A DNA stretch of 64,000 nucleotides from Methanocorpusculum sp. UBA424. GTDB lineage: Archaea; Halobacteriota; Methanomicrobia; Methanomicrobiales; Methanocorpusculaceae. The translations under genes were made by a program, and so were the position numbers. Below the pieces are notes generated by a model. The model worked only from the letters and a program-made list of their open reading frames with translations, was not told the origin of the DNA and did not search any database. The stretch is taken from contig DAHC01000012.1 in the NCBI GenBank assembly GCA_002498375.1, positions 1-64,000 of the forward strand, read 5' to 3'. This document shows positions 43,732 through 52,323 of the stretch, one piece after another. Position 1 is the first letter of the stretch; every line of letters begins with the position of its first letter.

Positions 43732-43883
43732 CTGTACTATTCCCGTGAAATTATTTGGAGTGCCTGACTGCACAATTATAGTATGGATAATAGATTTGCT
43801 TAATGCAGTAATATTATTTCCTTAGATGATGAATATATTCCTTCGCAAAGAAGTATATTCGCGGAGAAGAAACGCATAGTATC

Positions 43884-45158
43884 ATGGATGAAGACGGCAG
43901 AGGAGGGGAAAGCGGCGTGTCGCCGGTGATCGCCGCACTTTTGATCCTTGCGCTCACCGTTCTGCTGACCGGCGTTTTGGCGGTCGGGATCCTTTCGCTT
44001 GGGATGCAGGCTCCGGCGCCGGCGGCAGGGATCATGATCTCGGAAAATACCGGGGTGATCACTCTCGCCCATTTTTCTGGAGCGACGCTTTCTGCGGGGG
44101 AGTATGCCGTTTTGGTGAACGGTATCGATCATACCGCAGATTTTCAGGCGGATGAGCGGGATTTTGGCCCGGGAATGAGACTTACCTGGAATTACGGAGT
44201 GACAAAACCGCTTAGTTCGGTGTCTGTTGTGTATACGGGAGGGGGAGGGTCAGTGGTGATCGCTGAAAAACAGTTTTACCGGGAGGGAAAAGGAGAGGTG
44301 AATGCGGCATTTACGGCGAGTGTGGCTGAAGGAAGGAATGCGACGAGTCAGGTGAAGACGGGAGTTTCAGGGACAAAACCGCTTCCGGGAGTGATCGCTG
44401 GTAAGGCTGATCTTTGGGTGGTTCTGGATCAAGTTTCAAATCAAGCGACGGTGGAGTTCACTGCTGATGAGGATGGGTCTGATCTGACTTTTTCCTGGGC
44501 GAGCGGGAACGAGCAGACTGCCTATGGAAGGAAGGCGGATTTTGCCTATCATTCTGCGGGTCTCTATACGGTTCGTCTGGATGTTCGGAATGTTACATCT
44601 GGAGAGGTTGGAGCAAGCTCGATGAAGATTTTTGTGCGGGATCCGGGGCTTTCGGCGCTGGCGTGGGTGAAGAGTAATGAAACGTATACGACTGAGTTGT
44701 GGAATATTGCAGGACGCGGGTATATCGATGGTGGTGGCGGCACTGGCCATACCGACAGAGTATGGAGACTGCAATTTTCATACCCAACTACTCATGGTTT
44801 TCAGATGGTCTTCTATTTTGAAAAAACAGATGAAACTCCATCCACACAGGTTGAATACCATGTTTCGAGTCTTGAGAGAAAATGGTATCATATAACTGGC
44901 GTGTATGACCAACGAGGCACTTCTCCGCAGGAGCGATCCAAACTGTATATTTACGGCACGGATAGCGGCACTATACGCGGGCTGATAAATGAGAACCTGC
45001 CTCTCAATACCCCTACACAACCACGTTACGATGTTACCCGCTGGACTATTGAAAACGGCAATTTTACTACAGAAATGCAGCACGAGGTTGACTTCCCGCT
45101 GACCTCCGAGGAAATTACGGCAATCTACACTCTTGAAAGTGGAGAATATATAGAATAG
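43884..45158 (+). CDS. Type IV pilin-like protein with PKD and LamG-like C-terminal region
   Basis: 424 residues. The class III signal has SGVSPVIAALLILALTVLL (residues 11-29), with cleavage expected before the hydrophobic stretch. A beta-rich region follows, then a PKD-like domain (about 170-252, ending in a SAGLYTVRLDVRN motif) and a C-terminal part whose end, VDFPLTSEEITAIY, resembles the close of LamG-like domains. It is divergent from the ATPase gene. The DNA for the first ~840 bp is GC-rich and the tail (from about 44720) AT-rich, suggesting the tail was acquired. Surface filament subunit or tip adhesin (inference). Confidence 0.82.
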   Translation: MDEDGRGGESGVSPVIAALLILALTVLLTGVLAVGILSLGMQAPAPAAGIMISENTGVITLAHFSGATLSAGEYAVLVNGIDHTADFQADERDFGPGMRLTWNYGVTKPLSSVSVVYTGGGGSVVIAEKQFYREGKGEVNAAFTASVAEGRNATSQVKTGVSGTKPLPGVIAGKADLWVVLDQVSNQATVEFTADEDGSDLTFSWASGNEQTAYGRKADFAYHSAGLYTVRLDVRNVTSGEVGASSMKIFVRDPGLSALAWVKSNETYTTELWNIAGRGYIDGGGGTGHTDRVWRLQFSYPTTHGFQMVFYFEKTDETPSTQVEYHVSSLERKWYHITGVYDQRGTSPQERSKLYIYGTDSGTIRGLINENLPLNTPTQPRYDVTRWTIENGNFTTEMQHEVDFPLTSEEITAIYTLESGEYIE

Positions 45159-45441
45159 CAGACATGAACAGTTCATGTATGGTATCTCATATTTCCAAAA
45201 TGAGAGAGATACAATAAATATAGACACCCATTTCTTCACAAAAATTAAGGTTAACTCTTTATGATAAGGGGATGAAAATCTTGACAAAAAAAGGCTTTTT
45301 CTAATCGATTTGAAACCACATCACAATCTGAAACAGAGGAAAATATGTTCATAGGAATTAACTATCTGATGAGAAGACAACTATTTTTCGGACACATATC
45401 CTGATCAGAAAGAGATACACTCCCTTGTGAAGAAGAGATAG

Positions 45442-45591
45442 TATGTCAGGAAGAGATATCTTGCTTCAGCGAGTGCGACCATCAAAACAAATTCGTCATT
45501 CAACGTGGCATCGTACTCTGAAGTGCCGTTCCCATTGAACGGTGCTGAGATCGCCGAGGTCTATGCTGCTGAGATGGATGATCCGCGGTAA
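45442..45591 (+). pseudogene. Remnant of a pilin C-terminal domain
   Basis: An open stretch of 50 codons with no start ends in NSSFNVASYSEVPFPLNGAE followed by IAEVYAAEMDDPR and a stop. It matches the end of the intact pilin just upstream (NGNFTTEMQHEVDFPLTSEE, then ITAIYTLES). A stop codon (TAG) closes the frame directly upstream. It looks like the 3' end of a second or former copy of the LamG-like tail. Confidence 0.6.
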
Positions 45592-45750
45592 CGAGGGGGT
45601 TCTCGGCCGAAATACCTGATGTACGGATAAGATGGAGAGAATATCTGCAGTCCCAACCTCATTTTTTTGCATCGTAAAACCCCCCACTCATTCACTGAGC
45701 ATCTCATATACGCAAAAAACGGAGGCATTATCGCACCGCGCGGTTTGGGG

Positions 45751-45760
45751 TATATATAAA
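45751..45760 (+). promoter_or_regulatory. TATA box of the AAA+ gene
   Basis: A strong TATA element (TATATATAAA) is centred about 25 bp before the ATG at 45780, so transcription should begin at or next to the start codon, giving a leaderless mRNA. Confidence 0.6.
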
Positions 45761-45779
45761 TCCGGATCGAAGTTTTTGT

Positions 45780-47714
45780 ATGAATACCACGACCCCATCC
45801 ACCTCATCCGCCCTGGACAAAGCTGACTCTGCCGGAGAGATCCGTGCAGAACTGGAAAAACTCTGCGACCCTGAATTTATTCCCGACATACCCGACGATG
45901 TCGACCCCGAATACATGGCCCTTCTTCCCTGGCACGGTTCCGGCATGCGGGAATACCGGATCACATCGCTGGACACCACTGACTTCCTGGAACGGCTGGT
46001 CCTGCCTCACGGCTGGGAGCTCGTATGTCCGTTCGAGCTCGTCTATGCGAAAACCGAAACCTTTCCCCGCTATTTCGAATCCGTCTGGGCACTCACCCAT
46101 AACGGATGGGTCTGCCACTCCTTTCCCTCGTTTGACTCAAGCAGAGAAGCGCTGTGGGAAGGCATCAAAGACTTCCTTTCACGGGTGGAAACCGCCGAGG
46201 TCTTTGCCGACATAAAATACCTCCTCTCTCCCGAGACGGGGTCCTGGATCGAACCGGATAAAGACGACTACTACTCCCTTTCTCACGGCTATTATCTCGA
46301 AAAAACCGCGACCCTCGACAAAGGCGAACGTCTCGAAGGCCTCAAACTTTTCGAAGCTCACGAATGGAGTCTTTGGCACAACGGATCTGAGATCGGCCGA
46401 TGGGCGAAAGGACGCGACGCGGACCCGGAAGATATCTTCGAAGGCGCCCGGCCCTACATCCCTGCCGACCTCTTTTCCGCGTGCCGTCTTTCCTTCTATC
46501 TGACCCAGCCCTCAACGAGAGAACATGCCGCCGAGGTCTATGCCGGACAGATCTGGGAGAAGGGAGAGATGCTTGCCTTTCTGAGAAAGATCTGCGCTAA
46601 GATCCATGTCGGCGACACCCAGATCATACAGGCCATGCTTCTTTCCTATGCAGCGACCCGGGTCGAGAACTCGGAAGGCATCCATATCAGCATCTCCGGC
46701 AGGACAGGCACCGGAAAAAGTCATGCGGCCGTTGTCGCCTCGTCGTGTCTTCCAAAATCAGCGGTCGTCAATGCCCATCTTTCGGACAAATCTCTGTATT
46801 ATCATCCGATAAAGGACCGATCCGTCCTTATTCTGGATGATCAGGAGATGTCGCCGGATTTTCAGGAGCTGTTCAAAACGGCGACGTCTGACTGGGATCA
46901 TCCGGGAGAATACAAGACCGTGGCGAGAAATGCCGGCCTTACGCTTGCTCTTCCACGCCGCTGCGTGTTCTGGGTCTGCAAAGTCGATCTGAACGGGGAT
47001 GATCAGGTTCTGGACCGTCAGCTGCTTTTCTGGACCGATGAGTCCGATGAACAGAGAAAGAGCGTGCATGCCGCGATCATGAAGCGGGCAGAGATGCCCC
47101 GGATGAAAGAGGGGGAGGATACGAATTTTGCGATTGCCCGTGCTCTTTGGGGTCTGGTGGAGCCAAAAGTCGTGTCGGTGCCCTTTGCGAACCGGGTCCG
47201 GTGTGATCCGATGATGGATTCACGGAATCTGAAGCTGATGTTTTGTCTTGTCTCAGCCCACGCTCTTTTGCATTCTCCTGTTCGCAGATCGATGATCGGC
47301 GGGGATCTTCTGGCAGAGGAGGAGGATTTTTATGCGGTGATGGAGATTTTGGAGCCGCTGTTTGCCAATCAGAAGGGGAGTCAGCATGATAAGCTGTCGA
47401 AATCCGGGGCAAAGATCCTTGGATGGCTGTGTGAGCAGGAGTCGGGTCTGATTCCGTTTGGGGATATCCGGGTCGCGACAGGTCTTTCCCAGAGCCAGCT
47501 TTCCCATGCATTGTACGGGAAGAATGAGCAGGGTTCGGACGGCCTCTTAGCCCAGACAGCGGCGATAGGTGTGGAACGGTTGTCGGAGACACGGACGGAT
47601 GCCGATGATCCGGAGCTTCGCAGGTCGGAGAATAAGAAGGTGGTCCGGTGGAACAGGGAGCTTTATCAAAAAGCCGGGATGAGGAGGAACGGGTTCTGGC
47701 TTGCCGAAAGGTGA
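45780..47714 (+). CDS. AAA+/helicase-like ATPase with C-terminal winged helix, unknown
   Basis: 644 residues, not assigned to a named family. The N-terminal ~300 residues have no recognised domain. A P-loop ATPase follows: Walker A SGRTGTGKSHAA (about 305-316), Walker B SVLILDDQEM (about 347-356) and an arginine-bearing QVLDRQLLFW (about 410) like a sensor or arginine-finger region. The C-terminus (about 545-605) looks like a winged helix (PFGDIRVATGLSQSQLSHALYG). This layout resembles primase-associated SF3/AAA+ helicases of archaeal mobile elements. It is leaderless by promoter spacing, sits within the pilus locus, and is followed by iteron-like repeats. Confidence 0.7.
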   Translation: MNTTTPSTSSALDKADSAGEIRAELEKLCDPEFIPDIPDDVDPEYMALLPWHGSGMREYRITSLDTTDFLERLVLPHGWELVCPFELVYAKTETFPRYFESVWALTHNGWVCHSFPSFDSSREALWEGIKDFLSRVETAEVFADIKYLLSPETGSWIEPDKDDYYSLSHGYYLEKTATLDKGERLEGLKLFEAHEWSLWHNGSEIGRWAKGRDADPEDIFEGARPYIPADLFSACRLSFYLTQPSTREHAAEVYAGQIWEKGEMLAFLRKICAKIHVGDTQIIQAMLLSYAATRVENSEGIHISISGRTGTGKSHAAVVASSCLPKSAVVNAHLSDKSLYYHPIKDRSVLILDDQEMSPDFQELFKTATSDWDHPGEYKTVARNAGLTLALPRRCVFWVCKVDLNGDDQVLDRQLLFWTDESDEQRKSVHAAIMKRAEMPRMKEGEDTNFAIARALWGLVEPKVVSVPFANRVRCDPMMDSRNLKLMFCLVSAHALLHSPVRRSMIGGDLLAEEEDFYAVMEILEPLFANQKGSQHDKLSKSGAKILGWLCEQESGLIPFGDIRVATGLSQSQLSHALYGKNEQGSDGLLAQTAAIGVERLSETRTDADDPELRRSENKKVVRWNRELYQKAGMRRNGFWLAER

Positions 47715-48220
47715 GGGTAGTTGTCAAATGGTCCGTCAAGTGTTTACGGTCGAATTTGCGCAATCGAAGGCAGATAACGGCTTTGATTTTGGTATTTGTC
47801 TATTTTACCAACTTGACGGGAGTGTGATAAGAGGAGAGGGGGGATGGTCAGGTATGCCGGGCGAAGAGGATCTGCGGGCCTTTCTCTCTCTTTTGGGTAA
47901 AATAGTAAAATATAATAAAATAAAATAATTATAATTATAATATAAGGTATTTTTCAATTTCAAGGAAGATATGGGGTTTGTTTTGTTGTCAAACGATTCG
48001 ACAAGTAGGTGACAAGTATCGTCAAATACGTTTTTGCCGGTAAAGGGAAGAATTTCAGAGAATATCCCAGGTCATGATGATTTTGTGACGGGGGGTTTTG
48101 CGGAAGGGCGGGATGGTGTTCAGCACAGGAGATCAGCGGAGATGTACTGTTTTTGATTTAGAGCGCTGCGAGTAAAAACCTGTAAGAAAAAAAAATAGTG
48201 GTTAACCTCAGAGGGTGAGG
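47715..48220. repeat. Iteron-like repeats and AT-rich tract downstream of the AAA+ gene
   Basis: 506 bp without a convincing gene. Five copies of a GTCAA-centred motif occur: TTGTCAAATG (47721), CCGTCAAGTG (47733), the reverse form CAACTTGACGG (47809), TTGTCAAACG (47986) and TCGTCAAATACG (48019). Two GACAAGTA copies lie at about 48000 and 48010. Between the groups (47898-47945) is a run of about 48 bases that is nearly all A and T. A frame at 47728-47928 (66 codons) covers part of it but shows no motif. The set resembles a small replication origin or a protein-binding array (inference). Confidence 0.4.
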
Positions 48221-48222
48221 TT
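48187..48222 (-). terminator. Hairpin and T-run after the first pilin
   Basis: On the minus strand the pilin stop is inside a hairpin with 7-bp arms, AACCTCA (48204-48210) and TGAGGTT (48216-48222), followed after a few bases by a run of nine T. A clear terminator or mRNA-stabilising structure for a highly expressed pilin gene. Confidence 0.6.
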
Positions 48223-48634
48223 ATTTCAGGTAGATCGTGCCGGTGTAGATGGTCTGGGGGCCATCGGCAAACGTGCCGACGACGGAGATTGATGCCTGAC
48301 CAGCAGTCAGATTATCGCCATTGGTGAAGTTCATCGGGACACCTACAGATGTGAATTTCTTTTCTTCCACAAATTTATCCCCGTTGTAGACAGTCAGATT
48401 GCCCAGACCAGTGGTGTCGCCGCCGGTGATGGTAACCAGTAACGATTTGTTATCAGCAGCAGCATCAGTGCCCTGAACTACTTTCACGCCGACTACATGG
48501 CTTGTTTCGATCCCGCCGGTCATACCCATGACGACAGCCGAGATGATGGCGACAAGGACGACCGTGATTGCCACAAGGAGGATCGTACCGATGACCGGGG
48601 ATACTCCGTCGTTTTTCTTTGTACTTACTTTCAT
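48221..48634 (-). CDS. Type IV pilin (archaeal, major-pilin type)
   Basis: 137 residues: short basic leader, cleavage-type site before VSPVIGTILLVAITVVLVAI, then a hydrophobic helix and a beta-rich head domain ending in QTIYTGTIYLK. Typical DUF1628-like archaeal pilin. Paralogous to the pilin at 48824 over its full length. It has its own TATA box and terminator hairpin, as expected for an abundant subunit. Processed by an archaeal prepilin peptidase not present in the window. Confidence 0.9.
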   Translation of the reverse strand: MKVSTKKNDGVSPVIGTILLVAITVVLVAIISAVVMGMTGGIETSHVVGVKVVQGTDAAADNKSLLVTITGGDTTGLGNLTVYNGDKFVEEKKFTSVGVPMNFTNGDNLTAGQASISVVGTFADGPQTIYTGTIYLK

Positions 48635-48654
48635 AATATGCAGTTAAGTTGTAC

Positions 48655-48700
48655 GATATATTTGATGATAATACTATCGGACAGAGAACAAATTGTCCGA
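48655..48700 (-). promoter_or_regulatory. Pilin promoter with upstream inverted repeat
   Basis: On the minus strand a TATA-like AAATATATC (plus 48655-48663) lies about 25 bp before the ATG at 48634. Just upstream is an inverted repeat TCGGACA (48677-48683) and TGTCCGA (48694-48700) with a 10-bp spacer. That position, upstream of the TATA box, suits an activator. The second pilin promoter has a matching GTCCGA half-site. Confidence 0.5.
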
Positions 48701-48823
48701 CAGATTTGGACGTATTTTTGGATTAATACTCAGGCATGGGGGTAAAAAAATCAATGATGGGTTTTTCGCGCTTGAGGCGGTGATGTGCATCATCCCGATG
48801 TGGACGTCAGACCCCGCCTCCCC

Positions 48824-49222
48824 TTATTTGATAACAACGGTCCCTGAATAGAGGGTCTGATTTCCGTCCCTAAACCTGCCGACGACCGAAATATCGGCCT
48901 TCCCGGACGCCAGAGACGCCGGATTTTTAAAACTCAGCGGCGTGCCGACCGTCGAAAAAGCCGCCTCGGCGACGATCCTGGAACCGTTATACACCGTGAT
49001 CGTTTCAAGATCGTCGGTCTTCCCGCAGAAAACAGTAACAAGAAGCTCCCCCTCTTCCCCCGGATCAACACTCACGCCGATGATATGGCTCGTCCGGATC
49101 CCGGACGCCATCCCCAGGGCAGATGCCGAGACGAGAGCTGCCAGCACAACGGTGAGCGCCACTAGAAGAATCGTGCCGATAACAGGAGATACGCCGTCAT
49201 CTGACCTTCTCTGCTGTTTCAT
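48824..49222 (-). CDS. Type IV pilin, paralogue of the neighbouring pilin
   Basis: 132 residues with the same order as the 48221 pilin: basic leader, VSPVIGTILLVALTVVLAAL helix, then a beta-rich head ending NQTLYSGTVVIK. The segments TSHIIGVSV, ITVYNGSRIV and SVVGRFRDG align with the neighbour. A gene duplication is evident, but the DNA has diverged and this copy is more GC-rich. Leaderless promoter expected from a TATA box about 15-24 bp upstream. Confidence 0.88.
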   Translation of the reverse strand: MKQQRRSDDGVSPVIGTILLVALTVVLAALVSASALGMASGIRTSHIIGVSVDPGEEGELLVTVFCGKTDDLETITVYNGSRIVAEAAFSTVGTPLSFKNPASLASGKADISVVGRFRDGNQTLYSGTVVIK

Positions 49223-49579
49223 GGTATGCAGAATATATTAACATATTAAGACGATAAACGTTTCTGGAGTGATTTGCGTCCGATAAAAAATAGAATTTTG
49301 CAGATTTATCTATTTTCAGCAGAAAAACATTAGAAATATGAACTAAACAGTATCCGTCCAACAAAAAGGATGTACTTTTGGAATGTACGTTAATTTCATG
49401 TAAGGAATATGTATTGACATCTAATATGACCAAACGCGGTTTGCGCCGATTCACAGTTGATTTTTTTCTCTTGTTTCGATACTAATGCCGTAAACGAAAT
49501 CGAAGTACATCTCATAACCACGTCAGTTTTTTCCGATTGAGATTACACCGAGTAGTCCTAATCTAAAAAATGGTATGAT
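49223..49579 (-). promoter_or_regulatory. Upstream region of the second pilin, 357 bp
   Basis: A TATA-like TTAATATATTC lies at about 49236-49246 (minus strand) and a GTCCGA half-site at 49278-49283, 56-61 bp before the ATG, similar in place to the site upstream of the first pilin. A short inverted repeat (AAAATAGA ... TCTATTTT, about 49287-49315) is also present. The rest, up to the end of the adhesin-pilin gene, shows no gene. Confidence 0.45.
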
Positions 49580-50893
49580 TTATCCCCAATAAGGTAGATA
49601 GAGGTTAACTGCCTGATCAACAGTTGGTGTCGTTGTTTGTTGACCGGGTGCAAAACGCATGTAGATGGCTTGACTATTTGTTGAACCGGCTACAGCATAA
49701 TAAACAGATCCAACTGGCGCAGTATTAGTTTCATCAATGCTTCCGGAGTTTAATGTGTGTGTCCCTTCATTATAGACTCCCCCACCTTTCAATGTAGCAG
49801 AGTTTCCAGTAATACCACCACCACTCATCGTTAAACTTCCCCCATCATCAATGAAAATACCTCCACCATATTTCGCAGAATTACCGGTAATACTTGTAGA
49901 ACCATGGAAATCAACAGTTCCTGCTATATACATACCCCCGCCCTCAACACCAACACCATCTTCGTTCACTCCATTCTTAACAGTGAAATAATCAGCTGCA
50001 TAAAATGTTGTGCCTTCCCCAACAATTATTATAGGCTCATTGCCATGACTCATTCCATCAAATGTGATTGCACCATATGAGATTTGAAAGCCTTCTGCTT
50101 CAATCACCAGTAACGCACCATCATATCCCGGAGCACGACTGATAACGGGAATATCCCCTGTCTTACTACCTGCTATTTCGAAAACACCACTTGAACCTAT
50201 CAGTTCAGCCGTGATGAGAATTGGTTCATTTCCTACGATAATATCCTTTTTTAGAATAGGGCGACCAGTATGATGATAATCATCTTCGTAGACAAACGTC
50301 CCTGCTTGCCAATCGTTAACTGATTGAATGAATGCAGAAGCATTTGCATAGGGTTCGCTGCCGACGGTATAATACGGGTTGGGCGTTGGTTCCGGAGTCG
50401 GCGTTGGTGTTGTAGTTGGAGTAGGTGTTGTCGGAGTGGGTGTCGGCGTTGTCGGAGTCACGGTCGGAGTAGGCGTTATCGGAGTCGGCAAAGGTGTCGT
50501 TGGTACGCCCGAACCCCGATAGAGCAGCTGCTCCCGGCCCAGATTATCCAGAGCGATGATCGTAAGATTGCTGACAGAATTACTTCCAGGTAACTGGACC
50601 GCCTGACCTGTACGCCACTCGACCCAGGCATCATCACCGTCGATACTCGTCAGATCGGTTATATCCACGCCATTATTATAAAACACCAGCCGGTTTTTGT
50701 ACAAAATATCCCCGCCGCTGTGATACAGCATCTGGGAACTGGCCGAAGGAGTAAAAATAACATTCGGCGTACTTTCAGCAGCGTTCTGCGTGGCCATTGA
50801 CAGGGTAACGCCGATCACCGAAGCGGCGAGAACGACCAGAAGCAGCAGAAGAACAACGCCGACGACACTGGATACACCTGATTCATTTTCCAT
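49580..50893 (-). CDS. Pilin-like protein with Thr/Pro stalk and beta-helix-like tip domain
   Basis: 437 residues. Pilin-type N-terminus (SGVSSVVGVVLLLLLVVLAA), a small beta region to residue 130, a Thr/Pro-rich stalk (131-172), then a repeat region with GGGMYIAG, YGGGIFIDDGGSLTMSGGG and LKGGGVYNEG motifs typical of right-handed beta-helix surface proteins. It is likely displayed on a filament or anchored at the membrane, with the beta-helix as binding tip. Last gene of a four-gene pilin-like operon; starts 4 bp after the preceding gene. Confidence 0.85.
   Translation of the reverse strand: MENESGVSSVVGVVLLLLLVVLAASVIGVTLSMATQNAAESTPNVIFTPSASSQMLYHSGGDILYKNRLVFYNNGVDITDLTSIDGDDAWVEWRTGQAVQLPGSNSVSNLTIIALDNLGREQLLYRGSGVPTTPLPTPITPTPTVTPTTPTPTPTTPTPTTTPTPTPEPTPNPYYTVGSEPYANASAFIQSVNDWQAGTFVYEDDYHHTGRPILKKDIIVGNEPILITAELIGSSGVFEIAGSKTGDIPVISRAPGYDGALLVIEAEGFQISYGAITFDGMSHGNEPIIIVGEGTTFYAADYFTVKNGVNEDGVGVEGGGMYIAGTVDFHGSTSITGNSAKYGGGIFIDDGGSLTMSGGGITGNSATLKGGGVYNEGTHTLNSGSIDETNTAPVGSVYYAVAGSTNSQAIYMRFAPGQQTTTPTVDQAVNLYLPYWG
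50378..50503 (-). repeat. Thr/Pro-coding tandem repeat
   Basis: About 126 bp of short imperfect repeats encode the Thr/Pro stalk (repeats like PTPTTPTPTP, residues 131-172). Such tracts can change length by slippage, so the stalk may vary between strains. Confidence 0.75.
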
Positions 50894-50896
50894 ATC

Positions 50897-51709
50897 TTAG
50901 TATCTCCTGACATCAACGATATACTCAGGGTTGATAACGTTCAGATAAATATACCCAACAACCGAGGGATAAATCGTCAGTGATGTGGTATTAATTGATG
51001 GTTTGTCACTCATGATGTTTACTCCCATATTCTGATACAGTATTGCTTTTTCGTAGAAAAAAGTATTCCATACACTTGCATCCCAAGGGTCATCAGCAGT
51101 AAACGTGACAACTACCGTCTGATTTGTAGGTGGAAGCACCTGAGTTGGGACAGAGAGAAGGCCGGTATCCACCGGGATTCCCTCTGAACTTCCAACCGCA
51201 AACGACCCCTGCATTTCCGGAACGATCAATGTTACATACAGATCATCACCTGCTGTCTCCATGGTGATCGAAGGCGGTGTCACCCAAGCAGCATATCCGT
51301 AATCGTTTCGAAACACGCCGCCCCCTTCATAACCTACAAGCGTATTTGTTGTCCCAAATGTCGCATACAGCCGACTGATATTATAAGTACTGTTTTCTGT
51401 ACCGCCAATATAGACCCTGAGCATTCCTACATCCTCCTTCATAAAGAGCGCTCCGTCGGCATAAGCAGATGCTGCAGGGATGAGCATACTGATATTCGAC
51501 CCGACCCATCCATTCAGACGCTGATTGTCAACGGCAATTTTGTAATCAAGGAACGCATTGGTCACCCCGATAGCATGATACTCCTCGGCATCCCTGATCT
51601 GCTCAGGCACGCCGATGACCGCCCACATACCTATGATCATCGCAATGATCATAAGGATCATCACAAATCCAACCGCCATCGAAAGACCGGAATCACGTTT
51701 GTGGATCAT
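50897..51709 (-). CDS. Pilin-like protein, minor subunit
   Basis: 270 residues from ATG 51709, directly after the stop of the upstream gene (an ATG 30 bp upstream overlaps it). Class III-type N-terminus DSGLSMAVGFVMILMIIAMI, then a beta-rich extracellular domain with repeated aromatic/Gly motifs. Shares the YxGGGxFRNDY-type block (GYEGGGVFRNDYG) with the two genes upstream, suggesting three related minor pilins. No homologue name recognised. Confidence 0.75.
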   Translation of the reverse strand: MIHKRDSGLSMAVGFVMILMIIAMIIGMWAVIGVPEQIRDAEEYHAIGVTNAFLDYKIAVDNQRLNGWVGSNISMLIPAASAYADGALFMKEDVGMLRVYIGGTENSTYNISRLYATFGTTNTLVGYEGGGVFRNDYGYAAWVTPPSITMETAGDDLYVTLIVPEMQGSFAVGSSEGIPVDTGLLSVPTQVLPPTNQTVVVTFTADDPWDASVWNTFFYEKAILYQNMGVNIMSDKPSINTTSLTIYPSVVGYIYLNVINPEYIVDVRRY

Positions 51710-51711
51710 GA

Positions 51712-52323
51712 TTACTGCAGCTCCATTCTGAATACACACAGATGATCCGAACCTGAAGATACAATGTTCTCCAGACGGTATTCCAACGTAGCGACACCTG
51801 CCCCTCCAATGGATCTCTCGGCAACTTCTGCGGTATTGACCACAACAACATATCGTCCTGAACCTGACACTGAACCAGGAAGAAGGATGCGGTCATTTTG
51901 GAAAAGGGCACCGCCGTCATAAATAATCTCGATATCTTCGGCATACATGTTGGAAGAGGTGTAGGTGAGGATCACCTCAGCATACTCACCATGAGGGATA
52001 CCATATGATAGCGACACCGTACCAAATGACGCTGCCGACAAAAGATTGGGAAAGACGGTGATCTCGGTCCGGTCGGCGGCGGGCGAGAGCGTGAACACCG
52101 CCTGACGGGTGATATTGGTTGAATTGGACAGCCAGACGGTATCCATATCAGCTTTCATCTGACAAAACTCCAGAAGAACATCCCCGTTATGCACCCGGTC
52201 CGCATTGGTCCCCATGACGGGAAGAGCAATGAGTGCCGTCATCGCGATCGTAATAATCAGGACCGTCAGGATAAGGGCCACGCTGACGACTTCAGAAAGA
52301 CCTGGATCCGCATTTTTGTTCAT
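51712..52323 (-). CDS. Pilin-like protein, minor subunit
   Basis: 203 residues with an archaellin/pilin-like N-terminus (PGLSEVVSVALILTVLIITIAM) and a beta-rich outer domain. Contains IIYDGGALFQNDRILLPGSV, matching a block in its neighbours (IVYEGGAVF). Overlaps the upstream gene by 4 bp (ATGA) and is followed directly by the next gene, so translation is coupled across the operon. Likely a minor pilin that caps or anchors the filament (inference). Confidence 0.75.
   Translation of the reverse strand: MNKNADPGLSEVVSVALILTVLIITIAMTALIALPVMGTNADRVHNGDVLLEFCQMKADMDTVWLSNSTNITRQAVFTLSPAADRTEITVFPNLLSAASFGTVSLSYGIPHGEYAEVILTYTSSNMYAEDIEIIYDGGALFQNDRILLPGSVSGSGRYVVVVNTAEVAERSIGGAGVATLEYRLENIVSSGSDHLCVFRMELQ

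Larger units (their letters stand above)
45159..45779. other. Intergenic region, 621 bp, with pilin-tail remnant
   Basis: No intact gene. It holds a degenerate pilin-tail fragment (45442-45591, listed separately), many short T-rich runs after the upstream pilin stop, and the TATA box of the AAA+ gene near the right end. No RNA gene or clear repeat was recognised. Confidence 0.5.

Noticed and set aside
47077..47763. Minus-strand open frame opposite the 3' part of the AAA+ gene
   Set aside because: Ser/Pro/Arg-rich product without motifs; the plus strand carries a clear ATPase and winged helix.
47728..47928. Small frame of 66 codons after the AAA+ gene
   Set aside because: It overlaps the repeat region, ends in an AT-rich Lys/Ile/Asn tail and has no recognised motif; kept only as a note under the repeat feature.
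50378..50503. Tandem repeats considered as a possible CRISPR-like array
   Set aside because: Units are about 6-12 bp with no spacers and encode a Thr/Pro stalk in frame.
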